Shown here in pieces: positions 9,012 to 18,279 of a stretch of 64,000 nucleotides of DNA. The position numbers were made by a program, and so were the translations under genes. The stretch is taken from assembly GCF_002788215.1 (NCBI RefSeq), contig NZ_CP024845.1:1-64000 (forward strand), written 5' to 3'. Origin of the DNA: Halohasta litchfieldiae. Its GTDB lineage: Archaea; Halobacteriota; Halobacteria; Halobacteriales; Haloferacaceae. The notes beneath the pieces were generated by a model that made no database searches, was not told the DNA's origin, and saw nothing but the letters and a program-made list of their open reading frames with translations. The stretch's first letter is position 1. Each line of letters opens with the position of its first letter.

Positions 9012-9863
9012 ATGGCAACGTTGGCGGTTCGTGGGCGGGCCTGTCTCGACCTCACGCGGCCGGGGAACGCGATAGCTGCGGGACTGCTCACGTTTACCGG
9101 TGCGTTCGTCGCTGGGGGTGTGAGTGGTGCGCCGGCGGCTGTGGGAGCTGCAGTCATCGCAACGCTCACCGCGACCGGCGGCGGCAACGCGATCAACGAC
9201 TACTTCGACCGGGAGATCGACGCGATCAACCAGCCCGAGCGACCGATTCCACGGGGTGACATCTCCGCGCGCGGCGCACTGCGGTTCAGCCTCGTACTCT
9301 TCGGGATCGCCACCGCCGCCGCACTGACGCTCCCGGCGGTCGCCATCGCCATCGCCGTCTTCAATTTCATCGCACTGGTGGCCTACACGGAGCTATTTAA
9401 AGGGTTGCCAGGGGTTGGCAACGCGTTGGTCGGCTATCTGACCGGGAGCACATTCCTCTTTGGCGGCGCAGCAGTCGACAGGCCGCTCGGTGCGGTCACC
9501 CTGTTCGGACTCGCGGCCATCGCAACGCTCACCCGCGAAATCGTCAAAGATGTCGAAGATATCGCCGGCGACCGAGAGGAGGGACTGCGGACGTTACCGA
9601 TTGTGATCGGTGAGCGCCGCGCGCTACTGATCGGAGTTGCTGTGATGGTCCTCGCGGTCGCCGCAAGCGGCTGGCCGTATCTCACGGGGACGTTCGGTGT
9701 CGTCTATCTCGCGGTTGTGATTCCGGCCGATCTGGTGATGCTCGGCGCGACGGTACGGGCGTTTACGGCACCGCGGACGGGCCAGCGATGGCTGAAACGT
9801 GGGATGTTGTTGGCCGCAGTGGCGTTCGTTGCTGGCCGAGCGGTGGTGGTAATCGGGACATAA
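9012..9863 (+). CDS. Digeranylgeranylglyceryl phosphate (DGGGP) synthase, UbiA family
   Basis: 283 residues with eight to nine membrane helices. Two Asp-rich prenyl-diphosphate/Mg sites are clear: NAINDYFDREIDAINQPERP (near residue 57) and DVEDIAGDREEGLRTLP (near 180). It transfers the second geranylgeranyl group to geranylgeranylglyceryl phosphate, a committed step in archaeal diether lipid synthesis. A TATA element CTTTATTC at 8981-8988 lies about 27 bases before ATG 9012, so the mRNA is probably leaderless. Other UbiA enzymes (menaquinone, haem) are less likely given the motif context. Confidence 0.9.
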   Translation: MATLAVRGRACLDLTRPGNAIAAGLLTFTGAFVAGGVSGAPAAVGAAVIATLTATGGGNAINDYFDREIDAINQPERPIPRGDISARGALRFSLVLFGIATAAALTLPAVAIAIAVFNFIALVAYTELFKGLPGVGNALVGYLTGSTFLFGGAAVDRPLGAVTLFGLAAIATLTREIVKDVEDIAGDREEGLRTLPIVIGERRALLIGVAVMVLAVAASGWPYLTGTFGVVYLAVVIPADLVMLGATVRAFTAPRTGQRWLKRGMLLAAVAFVAGRAVVVIGT

Positions 9864-10015
9864 ACCGGTAGTATACCCCCCGAATCCAACTGGCATAATC
9901 AAAAAGAATATTACCCGCAACCGGTATCATCCATGCAGCCGATGAGTCCCGGACTGCCGGATCGACATTCGAGTGGACATCAGCCGTGCCACTGCACGAC
10001 TCGGGAGCAGTTATA

Positions 10016-10624
10016 ATGTATGAGCTTACTGCGGATCTCGATGAGGAAGTCCTACCGGGAACGAATATACTGATTTCCGGACCACCACTGACAGGAAAAC
10101 GGTCGCTTGCGCTCGATATCCTCGCCAACGGCGTCGAAAAAGGCGAGGGTGCGATTATCGTCACGACAAAGGACAGTGCAACCCGTGTACTGGAGGACTT
10201 TGCACGACGCACCAAGTACGAGGGTCGACCGGTCGCGGTCGTCGACTGTGTCACCCGCCAGCAGGGCGTTGGTGAAGTACGGGAGGACAAACGCATCAAA
10301 TACACTTCCTCGCCGGTCGACATGACCGGAATTGGGATCAAACTCTCCGAGTTCCTGCAGGCGTTCCATCAGGATCAGGGAATCACTCACAACCGGATCA
10401 TGGTCCATTCGCTGTCGACGCTGTTGATGTATGCCGATCTCCAGACCGTCTTCCGATTCCTCCACGTCTTTACGGGCCGCATCCAGAGCGTCGACGGGCT
10501 GGGCGTCTTCTGTATCGACTCGACGTCCCACGACGATCAGGCGATGAACACCCTTACGCAGCTCTTTGACGGCGTGATTCGGATGAAGGAAGACGAGCCG
10601 CCGGAAGTCCGACTCCAGCAATAA
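10016..10624 (+). CDS. RecA-superfamily (RAD55/KaiC-like) ATPase
   Basis: 202 residues. Walker A is ISGPPLTGKRSLAL near residue 17; a Walker B-like strand GVFCIDSTSHDD is near 165. Central residues CVTRQQGV and HSLSTLLMYADLQTVFRFLH match haloarchaeal RAD55/HTR-like ATPases. The protein is a single short RecA fold without the recombinase N-terminal domain, so a signalling or regulatory role is more likely than strand exchange. The start is uncertain: ATG 10016 gives MYELTADLDE; GTG 9986 would add ten residues. CoA-binding protein follows 41 bases downstream. Confidence 0.78.
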   Translation: MYELTADLDEEVLPGTNILISGPPLTGKRSLALDILANGVEKGEGAIIVTTKDSATRVLEDFARRTKYEGRPVAVVDCVTRQQGVGEVREDKRIKYTSSPVDMTGIGIKLSEFLQAFHQDQGITHNRIMVHSLSTLLMYADLQTVFRFLHVFTGRIQSVDGLGVFCIDSTSHDDQAMNTLTQLFDGVIRMKEDEPPEVRLQQ

Positions 10625-10665
10625 CTGACTCAATACTTTTGCAACTCCCGCCCGACATCGTAGCT

Positions 10666-11088
10666 ATGGCTGTCTCAGATGACGACACCCTTCGTGAACT
10701 GCTCGGGATGAATCGAATCGCGGTTGTTGGCTGTTCGAGCACGCCAGGCAAAGCCGCCCACGAGATCCCTGCCTATCTCCAGCGACAGGGGTACGAGATC
10801 TACCCCGTCAACCCATTTGCCGACGAAATTCTCGGTCGGGAGGCCGTCGACTCACTGAGTGAGATCGAAAACGAAATCGATCTCGTCGACGTCTTTCGCC
10901 CCAGCGAAGAGGTTGCTGGCATCGTCGACGAAACGCTCGACCGCACGGAGTCAACGGGCGATGTCGAGGCGATCTGGCTCCAGTTGGGTATTCATGACGA
11001 TGCGGCGGTCGAGAAAGCAGAAGCGGCCGGACTGACCGTGGTCGAAGATCGGTGTATGAAAGTCGAACACCAGCGTTTGATGGAGTAA
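10666..11088 (+). CDS. CoA-binding domain protein (YccU-like)
   Basis: 140 residues, a stand-alone Rossmann CoA-binding domain like that of succinyl-CoA ligase alpha chain. Visible motifs: RIAVVGCSSTPGKAAHEIP near residue 14, GYEIYPVNPFADEILGRE near 36, VDVFRPSEEV near 73 and a C-terminal DRCMKVEHQRL. The family binds CoA; its biological role is not established. ATG 10666 fits the domain start; the upstream extension to 10639 is unlike the family. Confidence 0.88.
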   Translation: MAVSDDDTLRELLGMNRIAVVGCSSTPGKAAHEIPAYLQRQGYEIYPVNPFADEILGREAVDSLSEIENEIDLVDVFRPSEEVAGIVDETLDRTESTGDVEAIWLQLGIHDDAAVEKAEAAGLTVVEDRCMKVEHQRLME

Positions 11089-11097
11089 TCGTTCGAA

Positions 11098-11412
11098 TTA
11101 GGCTTCGGTCTCCGGATCGTCCGTGTCAGCTGACTCCGATTCGTCGACGGCTCCAGCCTCGGCCTCAGCGTCGAGAATATGTGCATCCGCCGAGACTGCA
11201 TCGAGATCGATATCGAGTTCGGTCGCAATCGCTTCGATGATCGCCCGCTGTTCGACGATCTCTGTTTCGAGCGTCTGCACCCGGTCGCCGGTGTTCTGGA
11301 CAGTCTCCTGTGTCGTGTCGACCTGCTCACGGACCTCGTTGAGCCGGTGGAACATCTTTTCGGCGGTATCTGCAAGCATCTGGATTTTCTTTGTCGTGCT
11401 TCCGAGTCCCAT
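11098..11412 (-). CDS. DUF5798 haloarchaeal coiled-coil protein
   Basis: 104 residues. The N-terminus MGLGSTTKKIQMLADTAEK is followed by a coiled coil (about 15-70, VREQVDTTQETVQNTGDRVQ) and an acidic low-complexity tail ending ADTDDPETEA. This is the pattern of the haloarchaea-specific DUF5798 family, function unknown. It converges on the CoA-binding gene with a 9-base gap and is divergent from surE. Confidence 0.8.
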   Translation of the reverse strand: MGLGSTTKKIQMLADTAEKMFHRLNEVREQVDTTQETVQNTGDRVQTLETEIVEQRAIIEAIATELDIDLDAVSADAHILDAEAEAGAVDESESADTDDPETEA

Positions 11413-11533
11413 ACTGACCCATGAGTGTCAGGCTTTGTGTCCTTTGTGGCTTGGTCGTCCCAACGTTACCGAAACCCCTCTCGAACCGGACTGGAGCCGA
11501 GTACTTTTCGTCCCGCCCGTGTTGGAACCCTGT

Positions 11534-12346
11534 ATGGATGGGCCACGGATTCTGTTGACAAACGACGACGGGATCGACAGCGTCGGCTTTCGCGCGCTCT
11601 ACGAGGGCCTTTCGACGCTCGGCGACGTGATCGCGGTCGCGCCCGCCGACGATCAAAGCTCAGTCGGGCGGTCGATCTCGCGGGCGGTCGACGTCCGCGA
11701 CCACGAACTCGGCTACGAGGTAGCAGGGACGCCGGTCGACTGCGTGATCGCTGGCCTCGGGACCCTCTGTCCCGATGTCGATCTCGTCGTCTCGGGCTGT
11801 AACAAGGGCGCAAACATCGGAGCCTACGTCCTCGGTCGATCCGGAACCGTCAGTGCGGCTGTCGAAGCCGCCTTTTTTGACGTGCCTGCGATCTCGGTCT
11901 CGTTATATATTGACGCGGGCGACGACTGGCAGCAGCTCGCGACCGACCCCGCGGATTTCCGCCATGCGACCGCTGCAACCCGGTATCTCGTCGACCACGC
12001 GGGCGAGGCTGGCGTCTTCGAGGCCGCCGACTACCTGAACGTGAACGTCCCCTATATCGAGACCGAATCAGGACGCATCGAGCCGAGCGAGATGGTGGTC
12101 ACCCATCCGTCGACGCGATACGAGATGGGAGCCGAGCGAAACGGCGAGCAGGTCGACTTGCAGGACAACATCTGGGAGATGATGCGTTCGGGGTCGATCA
12201 CGGACCCAGAAGGAACCGACCGCCGAGCCGTGGCCGAGGGACAGATCAGCGTCTCGCCGTTGACCGCGCCTCACTCGACAAAACACCACGACGCGCTCGA
12301 TAGCCTCGCAGAACAGTATCGGGTCGAAAACGAAGGGCCCAGTTAG
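11534..12346 (+). CDS. surE: 5'/3'-nucleotidase SurE
   Basis: 270 residues. The metal-binding motif LLTNDDGIDSVGF begins near residue 7, followed by AVAPADDQSSVGRSIS and VVSGCNKGANIG (near 95), all diagnostic of SurE survival-protein phosphatases that dephosphorylate nucleoside monophosphates. ATG 11534 starts MDGPRILLTNDD; the frame is open far upstream but those residues are not SurE-like. Its last four bases overlap the end of the converging thioredoxin reductase gene. Confidence 0.95.
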   Translation: MDGPRILLTNDDGIDSVGFRALYEGLSTLGDVIAVAPADDQSSVGRSISRAVDVRDHELGYEVAGTPVDCVIAGLGTLCPDVDLVVSGCNKGANIGAYVLGRSGTVSAAVEAAFFDVPAISVSLYIDAGDDWQQLATDPADFRHATAATRYLVDHAGEAGVFEAADYLNVNVPYIETESGRIEPSEMVVTHPSTRYEMGAERNGEQVDLQDNIWEMMRSGSITDPEGTDRRAVAEGQISVSPLTAPHSTKHHDALDSLAEQYRVENEGPS

Positions 12347-13428
12347 TCGTCGGATTCGGCCGCGGCGGTGTCGGCGTCGGCTGCTGCGGTCTTGGCGCGG
12401 GTGCGTTCGAGTTCTTCGAGATACGCATCTGCATCCATCGCGCTCTGACAACCCATACCCGCCGCAGTGACTGCCTGCTGGTAGTGGAAGTCGACCACGT
12501 CACCCGCGCCGAACAACCCCGCGACACCAGTTGCAGTCTGGTTGCCGCCCTCGCCGCCCTCTGTCTTCAGATACCCCTCATCGTCGGTGTCGACACCGAT
12601 GTCCTCCAAGTAGCCCGTGTTCGGCGTGTGACCGATAGCGTAGAAGACCGCACCCGCATCGAACTCGAACTCCTCAGTCTCTGGATCGTCGAGTTTGGCG
12701 GTCGGGTGGCCCTCGGGATGGCGCACAAGCGTCACCGAGTCGACGCCTTCCTCACGGCTGCCGTGGAGTTCGGTGGCCTCGGTGTTGCGCATAATTTCGA
12801 TTTCGCCCGCGTCGACTTTGTCCATGATGCGGTCGATCCAGACGTCCTCGGCGCGGAACTCCTCGCGGCGGTGGACGATATAGACCGTCGAGGCGAACTT
12901 CGTGAGGAAGTGAGCTTCCTCCATCGCGGCGTCGCCGCCGCCGATAACGACGATCTTCTCGTCGCGGAAGAAGGCTCCGTCACAGGTCGCACACGTCGAC
13001 AGGCCGTAGCCCATCAGATCGTCCTCGCCCGGAATACCGAGTGTCCGGGCACTCGCACCGGAGGCGGCGATCACGGCATCGGCGGTGTAGACGTCGCCGT
13101 TCGAGAGCGTGATCCGGAACAAGCGATCAGTTCCTTCGCCTTCGGCGTCGACTGATTCCAGCACGCCGTTTTTCGTATCTGCACCGAACTGCTCGGCCTG
13201 CTCTTTCATGTTGTTGATGAGCTCCGGCCCGGAGATGCCCTCGGGGAAGCCGGGGTAGTTCTCGACATCGGTGGTTAGTGTGAGCTGGCCACCGGGCTCG
13301 TCGCCTTCAAGCACGAGTGGGTTGTTGTTCGAACGGGCGGCATAGATCGCTGCCGTAAGCCCCGAAATACCGGTTCCGGCGATCACCAATGGCCGGTGTT
13401 CGACGACCGCATCGGAGTCTGCTGACAT
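12343..13428 (-). CDS. trxB: Thioredoxin reductase
   Basis: 361 residues. FAD-binding GTGISGLTAAIYAA near residue 17, redox-active CATCDGAFF near 160, NAD(P)H-binding VIGGGDAAMEEAHFL near 178, and the C-terminal FAD signature GLFGAGDVVDFHYQQ near 305. It reduces thioredoxin-like proteins with NAD(P)H. An acidic Ala/Asp tail of about 30 residues is typical of halophiles. ATG 13428 starts MSADSDAVV; upstream codons are unlike the family. Confidence 0.94.
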   Translation of the reverse strand: MSADSDAVVEHRPLVIAGTGISGLTAAIYAARSNNNPLVLEGDEPGGQLTLTTDVENYPGFPEGISGPELINNMKEQAEQFGADTKNGVLESVDAEGEGTDRLFRITLSNGDVYTADAVIAASGASARTLGIPGEDDLMGYGLSTCATCDGAFFRDEKIVVIGGGDAAMEEAHFLTKFASTVYIVHRREEFRAEDVWIDRIMDKVDAGEIEIMRNTEATELHGSREEGVDSVTLVRHPEGHPTAKLDDPETEEFEFDAGAVFYAIGHTPNTGYLEDIGVDTDDEGYLKTEGGEGGNQTATGVAGLFGAGDVVDFHYQQAVTAAGMGCQSAMDADAYLEELERTRAKTAAADADTAAAESDD

Positions 13429-13564
13429 GGCTACGCGTAGGCAGACGAGTCGTATGTAGGTTGTGCTGTGTCCCGAACGTGCCGGTAGCTGTGGCGCGGT
13501 GAGACACCAGTCGACGCCGACGTGATCCACAGACGCTTTTATCGCGCGCTGCAGAGTCGTGACA

Positions 13565-14284
13565 ATGACAGCCGACCGCGAGGGCCGAGCCGACGAGCCG
13601 GTGGGCGATGAGGAGTCAGTCGACCAGCCGGCCGCCGAGGATCTGCAGGCGGTCTACGACCGAATCGCGACACACTTCTCGCAGACCCGTGAGTATTCGT
13701 GGCCAGAGGTCGAGGAGTTCGTCGACAGCGAAGTCGACCGTTGTGGTTCTCTCGGCCGGGCACTGGATCTCGGCTGTGGCAACGGTCGACATGCCGAAAC
13801 CCTCGCCAATGCGGGCGGCGACGTCGTCGGGCTGGATGTTAGTCGGGGCCTCCTAGCGGAAGCGAGGGAGCGAGCCGCCGAGGGTGGGTTCGGTGTCGGC
13901 CTCGTCCACGGCGACGCCTCGCGACCCCCGTTTGTCGACGACCGATTCTCGCAGATCGTCTACGTTGCAACACTCCACCATCTTCGCACGCGCGAGGCCC
14001 GGCAGCAGAGTCTCTCGGAGGTCGGCCGGGTGCTGGCTCCCGGTGGTCGAGCCCTCGTCTCGGCGTGGAGTACGGCCCACGACCGATTTGATGCTACCGA
14101 GGGGTTCGATACGACCGTCGACTGGACGCTGCCCGGTGGGAAACAGGTCGGGCGCTACTACCACATTTACGACCCCAAAGAGTTCCAGGCGGATTTGGAG
14201 GCAGCGTCGGTCGAGATTGTCGACGTTCGTGTGTCGAGTGGGAACTGCTATGCGGTCGTTGAGTCATCGTCCGACGTGTCGTAG
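13565..14284 (+). CDS. SAM-dependent methyltransferase, Trm9/ABH8-like
   Basis: 239 residues. Class I methyltransferase with motif I LDLGCGNGRHAETLA (near residue 68), VVGLDVS (motif II) and VLAPGGRALVSAWS (near 160). The N-terminal segment AVYDRIATHFSQTREYSWPE is the signature of Trm9/ABH8-type enzymes, which methylate carboxymethyluridine at the tRNA wobble position, so a tRNA substrate is likely. TATA CTTTTATC at 13536-13543 lies 25 bases before ATG 13565, favouring it over GTG 13559. Confidence 0.82.
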   Translation: MTADREGRADEPVGDEESVDQPAAEDLQAVYDRIATHFSQTREYSWPEVEEFVDSEVDRCGSLGRALDLGCGNGRHAETLANAGGDVVGLDVSRGLLAEARERAAEGGFGVGLVHGDASRPPFVDDRFSQIVYVATLHHLRTREARQQSLSEVGRVLAPGGRALVSAWSTAHDRFDATEGFDTTVDWTLPGGKQVGRYYHIYDPKEFQADLEAASVEIVDVRVSSGNCYAVVESSSDVS

Positions 14285-14484
14285 TCGACGACACGGCACC
14301 GTCGACTGTCACATGGACCGTGGTTCGACTTCGAAGCCGGGGCCACCTCCGAGGTCCAAAACTGAAGGCTGACCGCAGATACGGGGTTGTTAGTGTCCGA
14401 CAGGCCACTCTCACCGAACCACGCTGACAGATGGTATCGAAGGCAACGGGTGTATAGCTGGCCGACATACTTCTTGTGAGACAA

Positions 14485-16122
14485 ATGAATCGAATAATAA
14501 CAAATAAATCGGCAGGTCGGCGGATTCGACAGACTCTCGGATTTCTCTTCGTCTTCAGCCTCGTCTTCGGCCTCGTGGTCGCCCCGTTCGGAATCATCAC
14601 TGTGGGGACCGCAGTTGGCCAGTCAGCTGACCAACAGGAGTCCGAACCCCCCGGCTATGAAGAACTTAGCGACGAGCTGGTGACCGCCGCCGAGGTCGAC
14701 TTCCAAACCGAGCCGGAGGTCTCCGAAGAACAACGGGCAGCCGCTGAAACGGGTGTCCAAGAGGGGATCGAACTCGCCCGAGCTGACGGCTTCGAACCGA
14801 CACCCGAGGGCGAACAAGCAGCACTGCAAGCCGCACTGCACGCTGCCGCACAGTATCCGGACGCAGCTGCTGAACAGGTCCAAGCCGCCAACAGAGGAGC
14901 GGTTCACGGAGCGGTCATTCAAGGCGAAGAGATCGATACCGACCAGCTCCGGGCCGGGATCTACGGCAGTGGTGTCGGCACGCTCTCACAGCATCAGCAA
15001 GCCAGCGTCGAGCAGATACAGAACGGGGCCTACGGTGCGGCCATCGGGAGCCTCTCCCAGCATCAACAGGCCGACGTGACGCAACTCCAGTACGCCGCTG
15101 TCGGTGCATCCGCCGGGGCCGTCTACAGTGCGATGCAGTCTCAAGAGGTGACAATCGAACAGATTCAGGTCGCTGCCCAAGGCGGGGCCGAAGGGGCGCT
15201 CGAAGGGGTCCAATCGGTTAGCGTCGAACAAATCATGGCCGCAGCCTTTGGCAGTGCGAGCGGCGGCGCCGAAACACCTGTTGCCGACCGCGAGAAAGTC
15301 CTCAGAACGACACAGTCGGCTGCCAAAGGGTCACTGACACAGAGCCAAGAGGCAACCGTCGTCCAGATCCAAGGGGCCGCCCGCGGGGCCTCTGAAGGGA
15401 CGCTCTCACAGCATCAGCAAGTGACCGTCAGCCAGGTTCAGGTGATCGCCGAGAGCGCGGCGACCGGTGCGATTTCCCAGTATCAGGAGGCAACTGTCGT
15501 CCAGATCCAGTCGGCCGCACAGGGTGCGAGTCAGGGGGCGGCGACACTCACACAGCAACAGGAGGTCACCGTCGAGCAGATCCAGATCCAAACCGAGCAG
15601 GTGGCGGTTGAGACGGTTCAAACAGCCGTTGAGTACGACGTCGAGGATTCGACGACGATCGTCGACTATGCCGAGACGACGGTCGAACAAGAGGCACAGC
15701 CCGAAGAGCCGGATGGTGAGCAACCTGCGCCCGACGATCCAAATGCTCCGGACGGTCCGCAGGCACCGACGGAGCCCGAAGCCCCCGGTGGGCCAACAGG
15801 GCCTGAAGCGCCAGCCGAACCTGAAGCACCTGCAGAGCCCGAAGCTCCAGTCGGACCTGAAGCACCTGCTGAGCCTGAAGCACCAGTCGGACCTGAAGCA
15901 CCTGCTGAGCCCGAAGGACCTGCAGATCCTGATGGTCCTTCGGCTCCGGAAGCACCAGCCGAACCCGAAGAACCCGAAGCGCCGGATGAACCCGAATCCG
16001 AGGAGCCAGAAGAACCGGACGAGTCCGAGGGTTCGAGTGACTCCGAGGACGCTGGAGACTCAGATGACTCAGAAGATGAGGATTCCGAGGATTCGGGTGA
16101 CTCAGGAGAGTCCGACGAGTAA
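14485..16122 (+). CDS. Large secreted repeat protein with Pro-rich stalk and acidic tail
   Basis: 545 residues; family not recognised. A basic N-terminus and one hydrophobic helix (FLFVFSLVFGLVVAPFG) look like a Sec signal peptide, likely cut near GTAVGQ/SA. Residues about 155-375 contain nine to ten imperfect repeats of 21-25 residues with the core VxxxQIQxAAxGAxxGxLSQxQ. Then follow a Pro/Glu/Ala stalk built from PEAP and AEPEAP units (about 400-490) and a Ser/Asp/Glu tail to the end. No C-terminal anchor is visible, so it is secreted or cell-wall associated. GTG 14476 is an alternative start. A bacterio-opsin-activator-type regulator gene follows and may control it. Confidence 0.85.
   Translation: MNRIITNKSAGRRIRQTLGFLFVFSLVFGLVVAPFGIITVGTAVGQSADQQESEPPGYEELSDELVTAAEVDFQTEPEVSEEQRAAAETGVQEGIELARADGFEPTPEGEQAALQAALHAAAQYPDAAAEQVQAANRGAVHGAVIQGEEIDTDQLRAGIYGSGVGTLSQHQQASVEQIQNGAYGAAIGSLSQHQQADVTQLQYAAVGASAGAVYSAMQSQEVTIEQIQVAAQGGAEGALEGVQSVSVEQIMAAAFGSASGGAETPVADREKVLRTTQSAAKGSLTQSQEATVVQIQGAARGASEGTLSQHQQVTVSQVQVIAESAATGAISQYQEATVVQIQSAAQGASQGAATLTQQQEVTVEQIQIQTEQVAVETVQTAVEYDVEDSTTIVDYAETTVEQEAQPEEPDGEQPAPDDPNAPDGPQAPTEPEAPGGPTGPEAPAEPEAPAEPEAPVGPEAPAEPEAPVGPEAPAEPEGPADPDGPSAPEAPAEPEEPEAPDEPESEEPEEPDESEGSSDSEDAGDSDDSEDEDSEDSGDSGESDE
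14938..15610 (+). repeat. Coding array of about 70-bp imperfect repeats
   Basis: Within the secreted repeat protein, DNA blocks such as CTCTCACAGCATCAGCAAG (14982 and 15402) recur with period near 66-75 bp, each coding one QIQ-AA-GA-LSQ unit. A second repeat tract follows at about 15790-15960, where GGACCTGAAGCACCTGCTGA recurs at close spacing and codes the PEAP stalk. Confidence 0.85.
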
Positions 16123-16221
16123 ACGGTACAATCGCCCACCACTATTTTGCCGGTCGACCGCAAAGAACGAACGGCCCGCCAGCATCGTCGCCCGACTCCA
16201 GCGGTGGTCTCGGAGCCCCAC

Positions 16222-16878
16222 ATGACAGTTATCGCGGATATTAGCCTCCCCGCCGACAGTTTCGCACTCGGCCGTCTTTTGAGTGACGTCACTGGCATCG
16301 AGACTGAACTCGAACGTATCGTCCCACTCCGTGAGACCGTCATGCCGCTGTTCTGGATTTCTGGGGCCGACCCAGCAGTAATCAAAGACGTGCTTTCTGA
16401 CGATCCACGGACGATAGCCGTCGACCAACTCACGACCACGAATGGCAAGACACTCTTTGAGGTCCACTGGACGACCGAGACCGACGGACTCGTCGGCGCG
16501 CTCGTCGACACACGAGGGAAGATCCTCGAAGCAAGCGGGACCGACAAAACGTGGGATTTCCGGCTCCGATTCGGTTCACACAGCGAGCTATCGGCGTTTA
16601 ATATGGCACTCACAGCCGACAACATTGCTGTCACGCTCCGGCACATCTACAACCCCACCCCTCGTGGGGATGGGGCTGGGCTCTCGACGATCCAGCGGGA
16701 GACGCTCCTGACAGCATACGACCACGGGTATTTTCGAGTCCCGCGCCGGACGACCCTCGTTGCACTCGCCGACAGAGAGGGTATCAGCGATAGCGCGTAT
16801 TCCCAGCGCATCCGACGTGGAATAGCCGGGCTCATCGAGCAAACGCTGCTCTCCGAAGAGTCCTGTCGGTCCGAGTAA
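16222..16878 (+). CDS. Bacterio-opsin activator-type HTH_10 transcriptional regulator
   Basis: 218 residues. N-terminal sensor-like region starting MTVIADISLPADSFALGR, followed by a C-terminal helix-turn-helix: LSTIQRETLLTAYDHGYFRV then LADREGISDSAYSQRIRRG (near 165-205), the haloarchaeal HTH_10 signature. The N-terminal part is the domain usually paired with it (GAF/bacterio-opsin-associated). ATG 16222 is preferred to the in-frame upstream start at 16147. It lies 99 bases downstream of the secreted repeat protein on the same strand. Confidence 0.88.
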   Translation: MTVIADISLPADSFALGRLLSDVTGIETELERIVPLRETVMPLFWISGADPAVIKDVLSDDPRTIAVDQLTTTNGKTLFEVHWTTETDGLVGALVDTRGKILEASGTDKTWDFRLRFGSHSELSAFNMALTADNIAVTLRHIYNPTPRGDGAGLSTIQRETLLTAYDHGYFRVPRRTTLVALADREGISDSAYSQRIRRGIAGLIEQTLLSEESCRSE

Positions 16879-16983
16879 TCGCCGGTCTGTCGACTCAATT
16901 GGAACTGGAGACAACGATCCGGACGTGCGCCCAACGCGAACGACTGCTTGCCACTTATGTATGCCGCAGTCTTACTTTCGAAT

Positions 16984-18021
16984 ATGAGTGAGAGTGACGG
17001 AGATGGGGATGGAGAGTCGGACACAGAGGTCTACGAGGTGGCGGTTGTCGGTGGGGGTCCGGCTGGACTGTCGGCAGCATTGTACACGACACGCCTGAGT
17101 CACGACACCGTCGTGATCGACCGCGGCGGCGGCCGAGCGGCAATGATGCTCGATACGCACAACGTAATCGGGGTTACTGAGGACGTGTCGGGCAACGAGT
17201 TCCTCGGCACCGCGAGCAATCAGGTCGAAGAGTACGGTGGTGACGTGATTCGAGACTTCGTCACCGAAATCGAGCGCGAACCGGATGGTCGGTTCCGGCT
17301 CAGCGGGAACTCCACTGAGGTCATTGCCGACCGCGTCGTGCTTGGCGTCGGCTTCTCCGACGAGCGACCCGAGCCACCGCTGCCGCGCACGGGCAAGGGA
17401 CTCCACTACTGTCTCCACTGTGATGCCTACATGTTCATCGACGAGTCGGTGTACGTGATGGGCACCGGCGACTCGGCGGCCCATGTTGCGATGATCATGC
17501 TCAACTTCACCGACGAGGTCGACATCCTCACTCGCGGCGACGAAATCGAGTGGAGCGACGAGACCCAAAAGCTGGTCGACGGCCACCCGGTCGACGTGAT
17601 CCACGAGGACGTGACGGGGATGAACAAGTCCGACGACGGCTGGCTCGAAAGCTTCGAGTTCGAGGATGGAACGGTTCGGGAGTACAAGGGCGGCTTTGCG
17701 CTGTATGGCTCGAACTACAACACCGAGTTGGCCGAGGCACTCGACTGTGATCTCAACGACGACGGGACAATCGTTGTCGACGACCACGGGCAGACCAGCG
17801 TCGACGGGATCTACGCGGTTGGCGACATCACGCCGGGGCACAATCAGGTGCCGGTGGCGATGGGCAAGGGTGCGAAAGCGGGGCTGGCGATTCACAAAGA
17901 ACTACGGACGTTCCCCAAGTCCCTCGAAGAGTTGGAGGCCGAGGGGCCGGTTGCCGAGAGCGATGTGCCCGGCGTCTCGGCTGAGATTCAGGCCGCGGCG
18001 CGGAGTTTCGGCGACGACTAA
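16984..18021 (+). CDS. FAD-dependent thioredoxin-reductase-like oxidoreductase
   Basis: 345 residues. FAD-binding VVGGGPAGLSAALYTTRLS near residue 19, NAD(P)-binding VMGTGDSAAHVAMI near 157 and the C-terminal GIYAVGDITPGHNQVPVAMG near 275. Where thioredoxin reductase has CATC this protein has HYCLHCDAY, so a CxxC pair is kept but with a different spacer. It is a paralogue of the gene at 12343-13428; the electron acceptor is unknown. A TATA-like CTTATGTA lies about 27 bases before ATG 16984. Confidence 0.85.
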   Translation: MSESDGDGDGESDTEVYEVAVVGGGPAGLSAALYTTRLSHDTVVIDRGGGRAAMMLDTHNVIGVTEDVSGNEFLGTASNQVEEYGGDVIRDFVTEIEREPDGRFRLSGNSTEVIADRVVLGVGFSDERPEPPLPRTGKGLHYCLHCDAYMFIDESVYVMGTGDSAAHVAMIMLNFTDEVDILTRGDEIEWSDETQKLVDGHPVDVIHEDVTGMNKSDDGWLESFEFEDGTVREYKGGFALYGSNYNTELAEALDCDLNDDGTIVVDDHGQTSVDGIYAVGDITPGHNQVPVAMGKGAKAGLAIHKELRTFPKSLEELEAEGPVAESDVPGVSAEIQAAARSFGDD

Positions 18022-18279
18022 GCGTCTGCGGGAAACGGTAAGGTAATTAATGGCGTGTCGTGAATGAGTGTATACGTCGATCAGGCGGCGTTGGAACGCG
18101 ATGATTGCCGCGGTCGACGTTTTTGTGCGCTAGTGATCTACTGTCTTCAATCTCGTGACCGTGACCATGCAGTGCCTCGACGATCAGTAGGTCATCCTGT
18201 GGATGGTTTGTCGACCGCATGGAGGTATTATCGCTCCTAAAATTGAGGCCGTGTGATTTCGTACGTAGTCTACAATTTG
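18022..18279. other. Intergenic stretch without a recognisable gene
   Basis: 258 bases at normal GC content next to the AT-rich gene. Short open frames on both strands are present but none resembles a family I know. It may hold decayed coding sequence at the left edge of the accessory patch. Confidence 0.4.

Noticed and set aside
15666..16646. 326-codon Ser/Gly-rich frame antisense to the repeat protein and the next regulator.
   Set aside because: It is the mirror of the Pro/Glu/Ala repeats and crosses two plus-strand genes.
16972..17895. 307-codon open frame antisense to the flavoprotein gene.
   Set aside because: Codon-mirror of a gene with intact FAD and NAD(P) motifs.
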